DNA of 64,000 nt from Heterobasidion occidentale (GCA_039111635.1 JBCAQO010000008.1:496001-560000), one strand, 5' to 3'. Positions 43,333 through 55,461 are shown, counted from the stretch's first letter. Made by a program: numbers and translations. Notes: a model not told the origin generated them from the sequence alone.

Positions 43333-43636
43333 AATGTTTCGGGTATTGATCGGTGTTTGAATATCCGAGGATTCGGATTCGGATGTTCCTTCTTCTTCCT
43401 CCAATGTGTCCAGGATTTCCGGTTCGGGGTTCCTGTACTGGGGTGGTTCTACCCAATCTTCTGCTATTTCGTCCCAAGCCCACTCAGCTTCTGTTCCGTC
43501 TTCTCTTGTGAAGAAGTATCGTCCTTCTCGGTACGAGCAGTTATCAAAGTTTGGGGGTGCTGGCCGATTGGTGTCGGAGTAATACCAGCGGTTTTCTCTT
43601 TGATGGATAGGGCGATTGTTCTGTCGAAGTCGGTTA
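43333..43636 (-). other. Gyp-A4 leader, first part
   Basis: Untranslated leader of Gyp-A4 up to the Gyp-B insertion. GGTTA at 43632-43636 is the left TSD of Gyp-B. No gene. Confidence 0.75.
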
Positions 43637-44443
43637 TGTTAAGAGCCGGCTCATAACACATGATATATGATCACCTGATCATATGACACGCGGTCTATGA
43701 CCAACGGATATGACCTATACCCGGTGACCGACCCCTTGACTTCACCAGCAGACATTGAGTCATCTTATCTTATCTTTCGTTCCTGGGTTAACGATCAGTT
43801 ACATCACTGACATCATTGATTGCATCATGCTTCTCTGATCGCATCATAGATTACATCATTCTGATCGTTGATCATTTACTTCTATTTGGTGCCTTAAGCA
43901 CAGACCTTCTGTAGATCTTGCCCTAAAGCGGATCACGTATATATAGAACGAGCCAGATACCTGTATCGCCAGCTCGTTCACCTTTGTTACTCCCCACCTG
44001 TTCTTACTCTTGACCTTTGGTACTAGCCATACCTCTGCTACATCATAGTCTTTGCCAAATAGGCCAGACTCTTGATTGTCAATAGAACATCTGCTTGAGC
44101 ATCGGTTTGACTTGCCCTGCGCTTCTCTCTATCATCATCCTCAACCACTCAGTCGTCATCTCAATACTGGCTGAGTTCTACACAGGACTAGCAGTATTCT
44201 ATCTCGACTTTAGTGGGCAGCATATCTACTGCCATCCAGGTCCGCATCAGGTCGTACCCACACATCTGTGGGAAAACCTTTGTGCATTCCTGGAAACACG
44301 ATACCATCACGAATCTCTCGTACATCCCGAATTACGCACTCAAGTAGCCGCTGGTGCTTTTATCGGACGCACTTGGATTTGGCACGTCCCTCAGTGACTC
44401 AGGAGCCTCCTGGCACATCACGTGCGAAGACCAGGTCTTAACA
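43637..44443 (+). repeat. Gyp-B 5' LTR
   Basis: TATATATA at 43938-43945 and the predicted RNA start AGCTCGTTCA at 43971, 33 bp downstream. Arms GAACGAGC (43946-43953) and GCTCGTTC (43972-43979) form an inverted repeat across the U3/R boundary. A 10-bp palindrome GAGCCGGCTC lies near the left end. No ATG occurs in R-U5. Confidence 0.95.
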
Positions 44444-44445
44444 CT

Positions 44446-44455
44446 TGAACGAGCT
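44446..44455 (+). other. Primer-binding site, self-priming type (Gyp-B)
   Basis: TGAACGAGCT begins two bases (CT) after the LTR and is the exact complement of 43971-43980. The spacer (CT) and the TATA-to-start distance match those of Gyp-A. Confidence 0.8.
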
Positions 44456-44754
44456 CACCTGCCCCTGCCTCACTCTGGACGGACTACCCTCCCCGAATAC
44501 CGAGATCGTCGGTGTCATCACCTTCCATTTACACGAAGGCGATTTACGCCGAACGCACACACTCTCCATCACCCTTGTAGCAGAACCACCCGAGGTCATT
44601 AGCAGTGCGCTTAACCAAATCACCGACAGTTTGTTCAGACCGCTACTCCATCATCCCCCATATCGATACCTACTCGAAAGGGACGGATACGTTACATTCC
44701 CCATCTCCATCCGGATCACACCCCACTACTCCAACCTTCGCCCAGCCAGCGAAG
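44456..44754 (+). other. AUG-free leader of Gyp-B
   Basis: No ATG in any frame from the RNA start (43971) to the gag ATG at 44755, 784 nt. Confidence 0.7.
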
Positions 44755-46950
44755 ATGAGTACCGCCAAGACCCCGGAACCGGAACCCCCGGACAAAGCCT
44801 TTCAACTGCCCAGCGTACCAGACCGACTACTGAAAGTCACCCAAGGAAACAGAAATTGGGTCCAGTACACGCAGAGGTTCGGGGCGGTCGCCCTCCTAGC
44901 CAGAGCAGACGACCAACTCAAAAAGAAATACTACCTGAGAGGACTCAAGAAAGAACTCGCCGTGCGAGTCCTTCAGGACGGAGTACTAGATTGTTTTGAA
45001 GATCTAATAACTCAAACAGGGAAGCACGCGGAGTCAATGGAAAAAGAAGCTTTTCAAGAAGCCTACAGACCAATCCTATCGCCATACCAAGGAAGGAAAA
45101 GGAAGCGCGAAGGTACTGACAACGACATTTGTTTTAGTTGCAGTGAACCAGGGCATTGGGCAAGGAACTGCCCAAACCAAAGGAACAAAAAGCCGAAGAA
45201 AACCCTATGGGAAAGGATGCAAGGAACCCCAGAACGGAACCGATACCAGGAAAAGAAGCTCACGGAAGCTTCGGAAATACAGCATCTCTTGGAACAGATC
45301 TCGAATAGGCGCCAGCCAACGCCTATTCCGACAAGCAATCGGTTCTCGCCAATCGCACACTTGTGCGAAGAAGTAGAAGTCAAAGAAGATCCCAGACCAG
45401 CCATCTCAATCTCTTCGATCTCTCAGATTGTAAAAACAGGGGCACCATCACTTCGAATTGAAATAGATCTCATAGGATCCAACAGGACGGCAAGAACCAC
45501 TGCGTTAATCGACAGCGGAGCAACCGGCAACTTCATTAATCGCCGGTTCGTAGAGAAACATCGAGTTGCGACCATCCCCACTCGACCCATCCCCATAAAT
45601 CATGTGGGAGGAGAATCACTAGGAAACATTACCGCACGGGTAAACATAGGCGTCCGCATTCACGGAGAAAATCGCGGAACGCACCAGGAACGGACCTTAC
45701 TATTTGTCTCGGACATAGGAAAGGAGGACGTGATTCTAGGAACTGACTGGTTGTTAAAGCACAACCCAGAAGTCGACTGGCATGCCTACGGGCTGCACCT
45801 CACGAGATGCCCACCCTCCTGCCTAATACAAGGAGGGCCGGTCAAGGCCAAAAGAGCCTTTAGGAAGAAAACAATATTCCCCACCCTCGAAGAGAACAGG
45901 ATAGAGGCCGAGGGCTATCAGCGCTGGGACTACAGCATCCCATCACAAAAGGCGGGAATACCTAGGACAGGCCGGAAAGTGGGAAACACTACAGTACCAC
46001 ATCCGCGGACAATACCTAAAGATCCGGGGTTCACAACCCGAAGGTTGAATGCGCATCTTCGCGCTCGGGCTAAACAAATGGAAGCCCCCACATGGGCCGA
46101 AGAAGATGCAACGGAAGACGGTAGCGGCAAGCCCGCACTTTCCTCCACGAACCTAGACGAAGATGGAGTATACCTCGTCAGGTACCTAGAAACGGGAGCT
46201 CTAGAAGCACTGGAACTATACAACGACTCCGAGGAAGGAGTAGACATCCACAGAGCCGAAACCCAGGGAAAGTCGCAGCCTTGGGGCATGCGCGAAGAAA
46301 AGTCGCGACCTTGGGGTACGCGCGAAGACAAATCGCAGCCTAGGGGCACGCGTGAAGACAAGGAAAATCAGTCGCAGCCTTGGGGCGCGCGCAAAGAACT
46401 CAAGAATGAGTCGCGGCCTAGGGGCAAGCATGAAGACCCGCTCGGGCCGGAACCAAAGAAACAGACCAAGCATACTAACTCACAGCGCTTGGCGGAAGAA
46501 GCCGCAAAAGGAAAGCCGGAGTTATCATTTGAGGAAATCGTACCAAAGGAATACTGGGACTACAAAGAAGTATTCACCGGACGACCCAAAGGACGGCTCC
46601 CACCGGAAAGACCATGGGACCATCATATTGACATCAAGGAGGGCATGGAACACTCGTTACGCCCCAAACTCTACAGTCTAAGTCCTATCGAACAGGCCGA
46701 GCTCAAGAAATTTATAGAGGAAAATCTGGCCAAGGGATTCATCAGGGAATCCAAGTCACACATCGCATCACCCTTCTTTTTCGTCAAAAAGAAGAACGGA
46801 AAATTGCGGCCAGTCATGGATTATCGACGGTTAAACGAAATAACCGTGAAGAACAAGTACCCCCTGCCGATAATCCAGGAACTTTTAGACCTACTCAAGG
46901 ATGCGGAATACCTTCGCTTATGGATGTTGACACAGGTTTCAACAACATAA
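44755..46950 (+). pseudogene. gag-pol: Gyp-B gag-protease and start of RT
   Basis: The first ATG of the RNA (44755, MSTAKTPEPE) opens one frame holding a short gag, a zinc knuckle (CFSCSEPGHWARNC, about 45128-45170), a retropepsin (IDSGATGNFIN near 45510; LGTDWLLKHNPE near 45738), a repeat-rich linker and the RT fingers (FFFVKKKNGKLRPVMDYRRL). Gag has only about 125 residues before the zinc knuckle, so part of the capsid is probably deleted (the join lies near VTQGNRN/WVQYTQRFG). Gag and Pol share a frame, unlike Gyp-A. The frame ends at a stop (46948-46950) next to RT motif A. Confidence 0.88.
46261..46437 (+). repeat. Tandem peptide repeat in Gyp-B protease-RT linker
   Basis: Five imperfect units of the form SQPWG-x-REDK are encoded (SQPWGMREEK, SRPWGTREDK, SQPRGTREDK and two longer ones with inserted ENQ or LKNE). 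The DNA is repeated with a ~36-bp period at first. Confidence 0.8.
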
Positions 46951-49900
46951 AGATGTTTGAGAAGATATTCACAAGGCGGCATTCCTAACGAATCTAGGAA
47001 TGTACGAACCCCTCGTCATGTACTTCGGATTAACGAACTCGCCGGCCACCTTCCAAACCATGATGAACTCGCTCTTCAAGGACCTCATCTACTCGGGGAA
47101 GGTTGCGATCTACATGGACGATATCTTGGTATTCACCAAGACCATGGAAGAACACATCCGAATCGTACGGCAGGTCCTCCAAATATTGAAGGACAATGAT
47201 CTCTACCTACAACCATCGAAATGCCATTTCCACAAGAATAAACTGACGTACTTGGGGTACGTCATATCGCATGGACACCTGGAAATGGACCCAGTCAAGG
47301 TAGAAGGAATCGCGCAGTGGCCGACGCCCACTCGCGTCAAGGAAGTACAGTCCTTCCTTGGATTCTGCAATTTTTACGCAGATTTATAAAGGATTACTCG
47401 AAAGTAGCACAACCGCTATTGAGTTAACACAGAAGGAACACGCCTGGGTATGGACCCCAGGATGCGAGCAGGCCTTCCAACAACTTAGGAAGGCATTCAC
47501 CGAGTCACCTGTACTAATCATGCCGGATACGGAACAGCCATTCCGCATCGAATGCGATGCCTCTGATTTTGCTACAGGTGCAGTACTCTCGCAACAGGCC
47601 AAGGACGGCAAGTGGCACTCATGTGCCTATATATCGAAATCCCTCGCACCCGCAGAACGAAACTACCCAATATATGACAAGGAACTTCTAGCGGTAGTAC
47701 GGTCGTTCGAAGCATAGAGACACTACTTGGAAGGCGCCACACACCAGGTCGACGTCTGGACCGATCACAAGAATCTGGAATGGTTCAGGACATCACAGAA
47801 GCTAAATCGTCGACAAGCCCGGTGGTCGCTTTATTTGTCACGCTTCGACTACAAACTCACACACAAGGCGGGGACCACGAAAAATCAGACGGTCTGTCTC
47901 GGAGGCCAGACCATAAAGAGGGGGTGGAATTAGACAATTCGGGAGAAGTCCTCCTCGGGCCGGAAATTTTCGATAAAACAACCCAGCCAAACTCCTGGAC
48001 CCCTTCACAGAAGCAACAAACATCAGATCTGTCCATCTCGGCACAACAGATCTGATAGAACCTCTCGATCCACAGAAGATCTTCCACCTTAGGGCAACGG
48101 GAAGAACGGCGGTTACCATGATCGAGACAGAGCTTAGGGACCGCATCATAGCAGGAAACAGGGAAGACCCCTGGCTATTGGAAATACTGAAACAGGTCAA
48201 TGAACTCGGACCAAGATCCCTCAAGAAAGGCTTGCAGGAATGGAACGAAGAGGACGGCCTTGTACTACATCGCGGAAAGGTTTACGTACCGTCAAACGGA
48301 GAACTACGAAGGGACATAATCAAACGGCATCACGACAACCGAACAGCGGGACATCCAGGAGTTAGAGGTACCCTGGCGTCAGTCGGTCAAGACTATACTT
48401 GGCCCGGAATGTCTAACACGGTACAACAATACGTGGAAGGATGCGCAATATGTCAATCAACAAAGAACGACACACACCCGACAATGGTGCCGTTACAGCC
48501 TACGGAGATACCGGACCGACCATTCGGAACAATCACAATGGATTTATTACAGATCTCCCGGAGTCAAATGGATACGACTCAATACACGTGGTCACGGATC
48601 GGTTAACGAAGACAACGATCATCACCCCTTGCAAGAAGACGATCGACTCCGACGGTATGGCGAAATTACTCCTAGATCACACATGGCGATGGTATGGACT
48701 ACCGGACAAGATAATTTCGGACCACGGAACACAATTTGCGTCTAAAGTAGCACAGGCGCTACTAGAAGAATTAGGAATCAAGTCATCCCTTAGCACGGCT
48801 TACCACCCACAAACGGATGGAGCGACGGAACGGATGAACCAGGAACTGGAGCAATACCTCAGGGCATTTTGCAGCTCCACACAGGACGACTGGGCCGAAC
48901 TTATTCCCTATGCAGAATATGCCCACAACTCACACCAGCACTCGGCGACAAAGATCTCGCCGTTCGAGCTCCTTCATGGATACCAACCAAGAGCTTACCC
49001 TGCAATCGTCGGAAACACAAATGTACCCACTGCCGACAAGCGCCTAGAACTGTTAAAGAAAGCACAGCAAGAAGCAAAGGCCAGTTTGGAAATTGCAGCA
49101 GAATCCATGAAGACTCAGCACGACAAGTTTGGGGTAGAACTTCCCCCATTCAAGAAAGGCGATCAAGTATGGCTCGACGGAAAGAACATACACACGGATC
49201 ACCCCTCGGAGAAGTTAAGGCCAAAAAGATTTGGGCCATTCAAGATTTTGGACACCATAGGAACGGTTAACTATCGGCTAGAGTTGCCGAAGAATTGGAG
49301 GAAGATACACAACGTCTTCCATGCCTCGCGGTTAACCATGTACAAGGAGAACACCACTCACGGTCCAAACTATAGGAAACCTCCACCCGACCTCATTGAA
49401 GGACAGGAAGAATTCGAGGTCGAAAGAATTATAGCATCCCGCCGCTTTGGACGTTGGAAGACCCTACAATACCTAGTCAAATGGAAAGGGTACCCGGAAT
49501 CCGACAACTCATGGGAATCAGCGGACGCGGTCAAAAATGCAAAAGAGGAAGTTAGCGACTTCCACAGGAAATACCCACTGGCAGTCCGAGGCATGGGGCC
49601 GTCTACTCAGGAATTACAACTCGCACTCGACAGGAACCAGATAGTGGAACTGTGCGACAGACAAATTCGGCTAATGAAGACCTCGGCAGGGAAGAAACTA
49701 CTCGACGCAGGTTTAACGGTCAAACAAGCGGAGACCACAATACAGGAAGAAACCTCGAGATGGAAGCTGACACAGACATCAGCAGGAAAGAAACTACTAG
49801 GCGCAGGACTAACGGTTAAACAGGCAGAAACCGCTATACAGGAAGAATCCATAAGGCGCAAGTTACTCGTTCACCCAATAGGGAAGAAACTACTAGCCAC

Positions 49901-50411
49901 GGGAGCCACGGTCGCACACATACGAGCATCCATGGTGGATGAAGAATACAGGCGAAAGCTCAGGAAAACAAAGCTAGGAAGACGGCTCCTAGCTACCGGC
50001 ACGACGCCGGCGGAAATCAGGTTGGGACTCAAGAAAGCCCAACCATTGTTACCCAGTGGACAGATCATTATGCATCGACAAGGGAAGAACCTCACCTATG
50101 ACACAGAGAGTCTAGGAAAGAGCACTCAGACGAATAAACGCGAACGCGCTCAGGAAACGAAGGTGGCCCCTTCCTCTTCCTCTCGCACATCGACATATTC
50201 CCCTGGAGTCAAACACGAGTCAAGGAAATCCCAGAAATCAACATGGGCCAGGAAGAATGCGGATGAACAAGTATCAAATTGGAGATACCGCGCAGTCAAG
50301 GACCTGGAGAGACAAATGACCAAGGGACTCGCTTGGAAAAAGATTCACTTCGTCAAAATGCCGACGAAGACGACGGATCAGAAGAAGGCTCGGTTCACAC
50401 ACCGGAATTAG
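46951..50411 (+). pseudogene. pol: Gyp-B pol, RT to integrase with repeat tail (broken)
   Basis: RT palm (FGLTNSPATFQTMMN, YMDD near 47113) occupies 47000-47389. RNase H (ECDASDFATGAVLS) runs from 47358 with a TAG at 47716 and a frameshift near 47885. Integrase starts near 48118 with an HHCC finger (HHDNRTAGHPG ... CAICQ), shifts frame near 48560, and its DDE core, GATERMNQELEQ and chromodomain (YLVKWKGYPESDNSWES, near 49467-49520) lie in a 656-codon frame ending at 50411. After the chromodomain come four 32-residue repeats and a Ser/Lys-rich tail. At least five breaks make this copy inactive. Confidence 0.9.
49680..50063 (+). repeat. Four 32-residue repeats at the Gyp-B integrase C-terminus
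   Basis: Units start at 49680, 49776, 49872 and 49968, each exactly 96 bp. The pattern is x-x-x-GKKLL-x-x-G-x-TV-x-x-x-x-x-x-I-x-EE-x-x-R-x-KL. The first two are nearly identical (TSAGKKLLDAGLTVKQAET and TSAGKKLLGAGLTVKQAET); the last two are divergent (HPIGKKLLATGATV, TKLGRRLLATGTTP). The helix-turn-helix-like spacing is my inference. Confidence 0.85.
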
Positions 50412-51700
50412 GAGACACGTCTTATCAAAACGCCGATGAAGACTACATGGACGAAGGCTCGGATTACTCGCCGGACGGAGAAGAATACGAAGACGCCATG
50501 GACCTAGACAGCGTCAATGGAGAATGGAGGAAAGGACCCCTCTCCACGAACCCGAAGAAGAAGAAGGGACAGGATCAGAAATGTCCTACTCTCCAACGGA
50601 CTCACCCCTTCTCCGCACCCGCGAAACGAACGCCCCCACACCATACACACCATATGGAAGCGGCGCTGGTGCGTCTCGGCAAGAGACATCGACTCAGACG
50701 AGGACACACCCCCTCGTACCCCTAGTACCCCGACTCTGACGGAGATATACAGATAACCTCCGAAGACGAGCAACGAAAATTCGACATGGCCGAAGAAATA
50801 AGACCTATCAATTAAAGACACCCCTGGACGGCTACCAGGTGGCATGGATATTGACAGTCTAAACACACACACAGAACGGCCAGCGCTATCTATTACGATA
50901 CCGCAGGAAACAGGATACCCTACGCCCCACTCGAGCACAGCGGGCAGCGCTTCGACGAACGAAGCCCCTTGGAGAACCACTCCAACCAGCGAATTGTTAT
51001 GGAAGGACACCGACAGTAATCTTGGCCGATTAACTATCGATCCCAATGCCATGGACAGAAGATGATCTTGGCCGATCACCTATCGCGGAGTTGGAACCAG
51101 AAACATCCAGAGAGGAACAGCGATGGCAAGAGATTCAAACCCAGCAGATTGGCCAAGCAGGACCAAACGAAGCAGGGCCTATATTAGAGAGCCCAACACG
51201 CGGAATCTCCCCACTCTCCCTTGACCACCCTCTACTCGCCCCCCTCTACTAGACAGCAAGTGGTACAATAACCCAGAGCTGTACCAAGATCTCTCTTTGA
51301 CCCCCAAAGAGAATGCCTGACGAACGGAACCCGCGCGTTGCCATATACAACGCAGTCAAAGTCATGCTCGAACTCGCGCTCCGCGCTCTGCAAGACATTG
51401 ACACATACGCACACACCGTCGGAACCATCCCCTCAGGTTTTCCCTACCAGTCCTGAGTCCTCCTCATCACCGTCTTTACCGTCACTCCCGGTTCCACCTA
51501 TGCCACGCCCACCGACACCGGCTAGACGCTAGTCAAACCAACGTCCCGGACCATGCATCATTATGCTTCCTCTTCGCCTGACTCACGCCTAGTCAATCCC
51601 CACTCTATCATTGCAAAGCACTACCCGACTTCTGCCTTGGCCTACATATCGCACAACCCAACCGACCATTACCCATTGCGCTATATGTGAGGCCGAGGTT
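50412..51700 (+). other. Region between Gyp-B pol and PPT, decayed accessory frame
   Basis: Short acidic frames are visible (NADEDYMDEGSDYSPDGEEY near 50431-50490; HEPEEEEGTGSEM near 50545-50584; later ELEPETSREEQRWQEIQ near 51093-51140) but no continuous ORF. By position it may correspond to the accessory ORF of Gyp-A, in decay. No array of the Gyp-A type is present. Confidence 0.4.
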
Positions 51701-51713
51701 AGAAAGGGGGTGG
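51701..51713 (+). other. Polypurine tract of Gyp-B
   Basis: AGAAAGGGGGTGG directly precedes the 3' LTR. Confidence 0.85.
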
Positions 51714-52517
51714 TGTTAAGAGCCGGCTCATAACACATGATATATGATCACCTGATCATATGACACGCGGTCTATGACCAACGGATATGACCTATACCCG
51801 GTGACCGACCCCTTGACTTCACCAGCAGACATTGAGTTATCTTATCTTATCTTTCGTTCCTGGTTAACGATCAGTTACATCACTGACATCATTGATTGCA
51901 TCATGCTTCTCTGATCGCATCATAGATTACATCATTCCGATCGTTGATCGTTTACTTCTATTTGGTGCCTTGAGCACAGACCTTCTGTAGATCTTGCCCT
52001 AAAGCGGATCGCGTATATATAGAACGAGCCAGATACCTGTATCGCCAGCTCGTTCACCTTTGTTACTCCCCACCTGTTCTTACTCTTGACCTTTGGTACT
52101 AGCCATACCTCTGCTACATCATAGTCTTTGCCAATAGGCCAGACTCTTGATTGTCAATAGAACATCTGCTTGAGCATCGGTTTGACTTGCCCTGCGCTTC
52201 TCTCTATCATCATCCTCAACCACTCAGTCGTCATCTCAATACTGGCTGAGTTCTACACAGGACTAGCAGTATTCTATCTCGACTTTAGTGGGCAGCATAT
52301 CTACTGCCATCCAGGTCCGCATCAGGTCGTACCCCACATCTGTGGGAAAACCTTTGTGCATTCCTGGAAACACGATACCATCACGAATCTCTCGTACATC
52401 CCGAATTACGCACTCAAGTAGCCGCTGGTGCTTTTATCGGACGCACTTGGATTTGGCACGTCCCTCAGTGACTCAGGAGCCTCCTGGCACATCACGTGCG
52501 AAGACCAGGTCTTAACA
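51714..52517 (+). repeat. Gyp-B 3' LTR
   Basis: 804 bp, nearly identical to the 5' LTR; followed by the TSD GGTTA (52518-52522). Confidence 0.95.
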
Positions 52518-52689
52518 GGTTATGGGTTCGTCTAGTGCCTGGTGGAAATCCTAGGCCTAGGTCTTGCTCCAGGGTGTGTGAAGTAACTCTCTTCGGTGGG
52601 GGTCTATGCCACCGATGAGGGTTGTGAGAAAGAGTGTGGCAGCAAGCAGAGCGTGGTGCAAGGTAGGGGCAAAAGCGAGTCTATTCTAG
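52518..52689 (-). other. Gyp-A4 leader, second part with PBS
   Basis: It resumes the Gyp-A4 leader after the Gyp-B TSD. The self-priming PBS complement AGTCTATTCT lies at 52678-52687. No gene. Confidence 0.75.
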
Positions 52690-53278
52690 TGTTACGAACT
52701 GCTCGTTCAGTAACCCAAGAGTAACAGGTTCTTCCCTAGGTCGCACAGTGGACTGAGTGGGGAGCGAAGTCTCGACTGTATCAGGCAATGATACAGGAGG
52801 GAATAATGATTGGTGCTAAGTTACACAGTGTGAGGACTGTGTAGGAACGAAGAGAATAGACTGAAGATCCTCAGCCTATTCTATGGGCCTTATATACTAT
52901 ATAGGGTATAGGGTAAGAGTCCGTGTGCTTCTCTAGGTTTCCATCCTAGGAGAGCTGTGGCCGCCGTCTTTCTCTGCCGGCGCCTACTCTTGTGCTTCTC
53001 CAGTCGCACTGATCCATCATGGTGTGACGAGGTGCTTACCCGTAAGCCCTAAGCCCATGGCATGTGAATGCCTCTCATATTACTGTGTGAACCTAGTGAG
53101 CCTCATGTCCCTCTCATATAGCCTCTACCGATGTCTTGAAGAACCATCGGTCTTGTCGGCTCCTAAGGACATGCCGAATACCTTGATGTATGCTCCGTAG
53201 TGGAGCCGCCTAGCATGTGATGCTTGATCCATCGGTTAGACACGGCCGCGAAGGGCCCCGATCGGTCAAGTCATAACA
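52690..53278 (-). repeat. Gyp-A4 5' LTR
   Basis: A 589-bp variant Gyp-A LTR. Near 52823-52843 it has an ACACAGTGTGAGGACTGTGT inverted-repeat segment in place of the segment found in Gyp-A1 to A3. It ends ...GTCATAACA next to kinase intron sequence. Confidence 0.92.
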
Positions 53279-54364
53279 ATTACTCACCAAATTTGACTGC
53301 CTCTCCGTATCATCATCGTAAGTTGTTGGCGCTCCAAAAAACACACAGAAGGCGTTGCATGTGTGGTCCCTCTCGAAATTGGTGTGGGTATCCTTGAGAT
53401 TGCCATTACTGAAGACCTGGCCCAAATCCCTTTGATAAAAGGAGATATCAGCTTCGGAGAAAACTAGGCTATAACCAGAAAACAGGACCAACGGGTGAGT
53501 AATTATCTGAGGGTCCAATAATAGGCCTTCGCCTCCTGCATGGAGCAGAGTAGAAACTAATATGAGCAGATTATAAGTGAGTATTTACCGGCAGTTGCAC
53601 ACCTTGAAAATCTGTCACAAACGCCGCTTTCGAGGTCTTCCAGTACTGTACGTGTTGGCAAAATGCCAAAAAGGCGCCACGCAGCTGATCATCTTCGTTA
53701 TCGTGCAGGATTGGGGCCACTGAATTATTGTTGATGTACTTTCGCCACGGTCCGTCCATAGAATCTTCAATTAGTTCTTCGAGGAGATAGGCATCCTGGT
53801 GTTGGCCTGACTCCAAGCTTGAGATGGCGAGCGCGACCCTAACAAACCGGAATGGCGGAATATCAAGGGGGCATGGGTTCCCACGCTTCTCGAGCTCACT
53901 GTCGATGAATTGATATACAATCGAGAGAAGTGCGCTAGCCCACTGGATGCAGAGGATGTCGAGGATAAGATGACGGATCTGGCTGTTGACGCTACGTAGA
54001 TGTATAGAATTAGTATCTGGATTACGATAGTAGGCCTGCTTAACGGCAATGCGCGTTTGCAGCTTTCCAAATTGCTTGAACAGCGGGGGATTGATTGGAC
54101 ATTTGCGCATGATTTTGAATGACCCGCAATGTGATGACGATGTGGGAGAATAGAAGAGGGTTGCCTGAGATGGGACGACTTCTTGCATCCAAGCTGAGAA
54201 TCCGGAGTCCGAAGCTTGGTGATCTTGGATTTGCTCAACTAGGCATTGGAAGGACTTATTTCGGCAGACATAGACAACTACGCTGATGGGAGAAACATCA
54301 CCTGAAGTCATACATAAGCCCTGGCAACCGATGGGTATCAAGATTGTAAGAAAATAACTTACGC
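53279..54364 (-). pseudogene. Alpha-type protein kinase gene, catalytic part (broken)
   Basis: Exons at 53589-54301 and 53288-53535 (minus strand), separated by a 53-bp intron (donor GTAAAT, acceptor CATGCAG), encode the core of an alpha-kinase (MHCK/EF2K family). Visible family marks: LLEELIEDS ... WRKYINNN, then AFLAFCQHVQYW, VTDFQGVQ (the DxQG metal-binding loop), LLLDPQII, SNGNL, and the C-terminal zinc-binding DHTCNAFC. Alpha-kinases phosphorylate Ser/Thr and lack the classical protein-kinase fold signature. The upstream exon joins the exon at 2968-3184 in frame. The 3' end is lost: Gyp-A4 sits in the following intron (donor GTGAGT at 53282-53287). A further small intron near 53430-53490 is possible. 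Confidence 0.8.
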
Positions 54365-55440
54365 TGATGAGCATGCACCCGCGCTAGGGTCCGAGGGAGG
54401 TATTTGGGAAGCTTTGGGGAGATACCGAACAGCGCTAGACGAATACCGAAGACGCCGACTCGCACCGAACACGGTCGGTCCCTACCCGACCAACCGCAAG
54501 CCACCGAAGGACGTTCGGCAGCACTTGGGTCAGTTCGCTTACACTTCACATACTTACCATAACCGCACAGGAGTGTTACAATAGGTGTTTACGAGATCGG
54601 AGCCAGTATTCCGGGTCGGCCGATGTGCTCCGTGAGTCGGTCGGTCCTTATCGCTTATCTTCCCGACTTCCACATGGTCGGTCAAATGTGATCTTGCACC
54701 ATTACTTGGCCACCCTGGTCGTACGTTACTTCCTTCTTATTTTCATTGGTTCTCCAACGCCTGTTCCTGCTACCTACGCTCGGGCGATGGATCCCGAACG
54801 TTCGGGATTTCGCCATCGCTGATTAACTTTTACCTTATCACCTTCGGAACCCATATGGACATCTCACCTACCTTTATCTTCTCTGTTCGCTAGGGCTTGG
54901 CGCCCATTTGACATCTACTCTCATTTCTTGTTCAATATCTTACTTAGGGGCTCTGTTTACTATAAAAACCTACATACGACTCTGGAATAAACCAGCTTTC
55001 GCACCCCACAGTTCAGAGCTCATTCGCACTCGTCTCAACCATCGAAATCGTCTTCATTGACTCCCGAAAACTTGTCATCTTCGTCGTTCGGCCTTGTTCG
55101 TGTTCGTACTCGTCTCTTCGCTCGTACCCCTCGTCCTCCCTCGTATATGGTCAGAGTCCCGTGTGGCTCTTGAAGCACGTAGTTGTCGGTCGCGACACTA
55201 CCTCCTTGTTACCGACCGAATCACAGACACGACCGACCGAACGTTCGGTCGGTGTTCGGTGCAGTCCCGAAACCGTTCGGGCGCTATAATCTCACCCTCC
55301 TCGCTGCTTCTCAAGTGCGCCATCTATTTCTAAAGTCCTCACTAACGATTCCTTGTGTATCAGATACTAGCTCCAGCACCCCTGCATTAGAGGTTGTTTT
55401 GGTGTTGTGCTCGGCACTTAGAGCCACCTCTAGCGTATCA
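54365..55440 (+). repeat. Gyp-C 5' LTR (right copy)
   Basis: 1076 bp, TGATGAGC to GCGTATCA. Contains the palindrome at 55232-55253 and many TTCGG/CCGAA words. Fewer than ten differences from 1889-2965. Confidence 0.93.
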
Positions 55441-55443
55441 TTT

Positions 55444-55461
55444 TGGAGCCCACCGCGAGGG
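55444..55461 (+). other. tRNA-type primer-binding site of Gyp-C
   Basis: TGGAGCCCACCGCGAGGG starts three bases after the LTR. The initial TGG would pair with a tRNA CCA end. I cannot name the tRNA from memory with confidence. Confidence 0.55.

Larger units (their letters stand above)
43637..52517 (+). mobile_element. Gyp-B, complete chromovirus-type element
   Basis: The 8,881-bp element has LTRs of 807 and 804 bp (TGTTAAGA...TCTTAACA), a self-priming PBS, gag-pol with chromodomain integrase, and the PPT AGAAAGGGGGTGG. The TSD GGTTA (43632-43636 and 52518-52522) places the insertion in the leader of Gyp-A4. The two LTRs differ at only a few positions. Pol has several breaks. Confidence 0.95.
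37267..53278 (-). mobile_element. Gyp-A4, 3'-truncated and interrupted by Gyp-B (minus strand)
   Basis: It starts inside the accessory ORF (junction GAATG, 37267) and runs through pol and gag to the leader, is interrupted at 43637-52517 by Gyp-B, and ends with its 5' LTR (52690-53278). The flank ATTAC (53279-53283) lies in an intron of the kinase gene. The 3' third, including the array and 3' LTR, is absent. Its pol is the most complete in the window. Confidence 0.88.
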
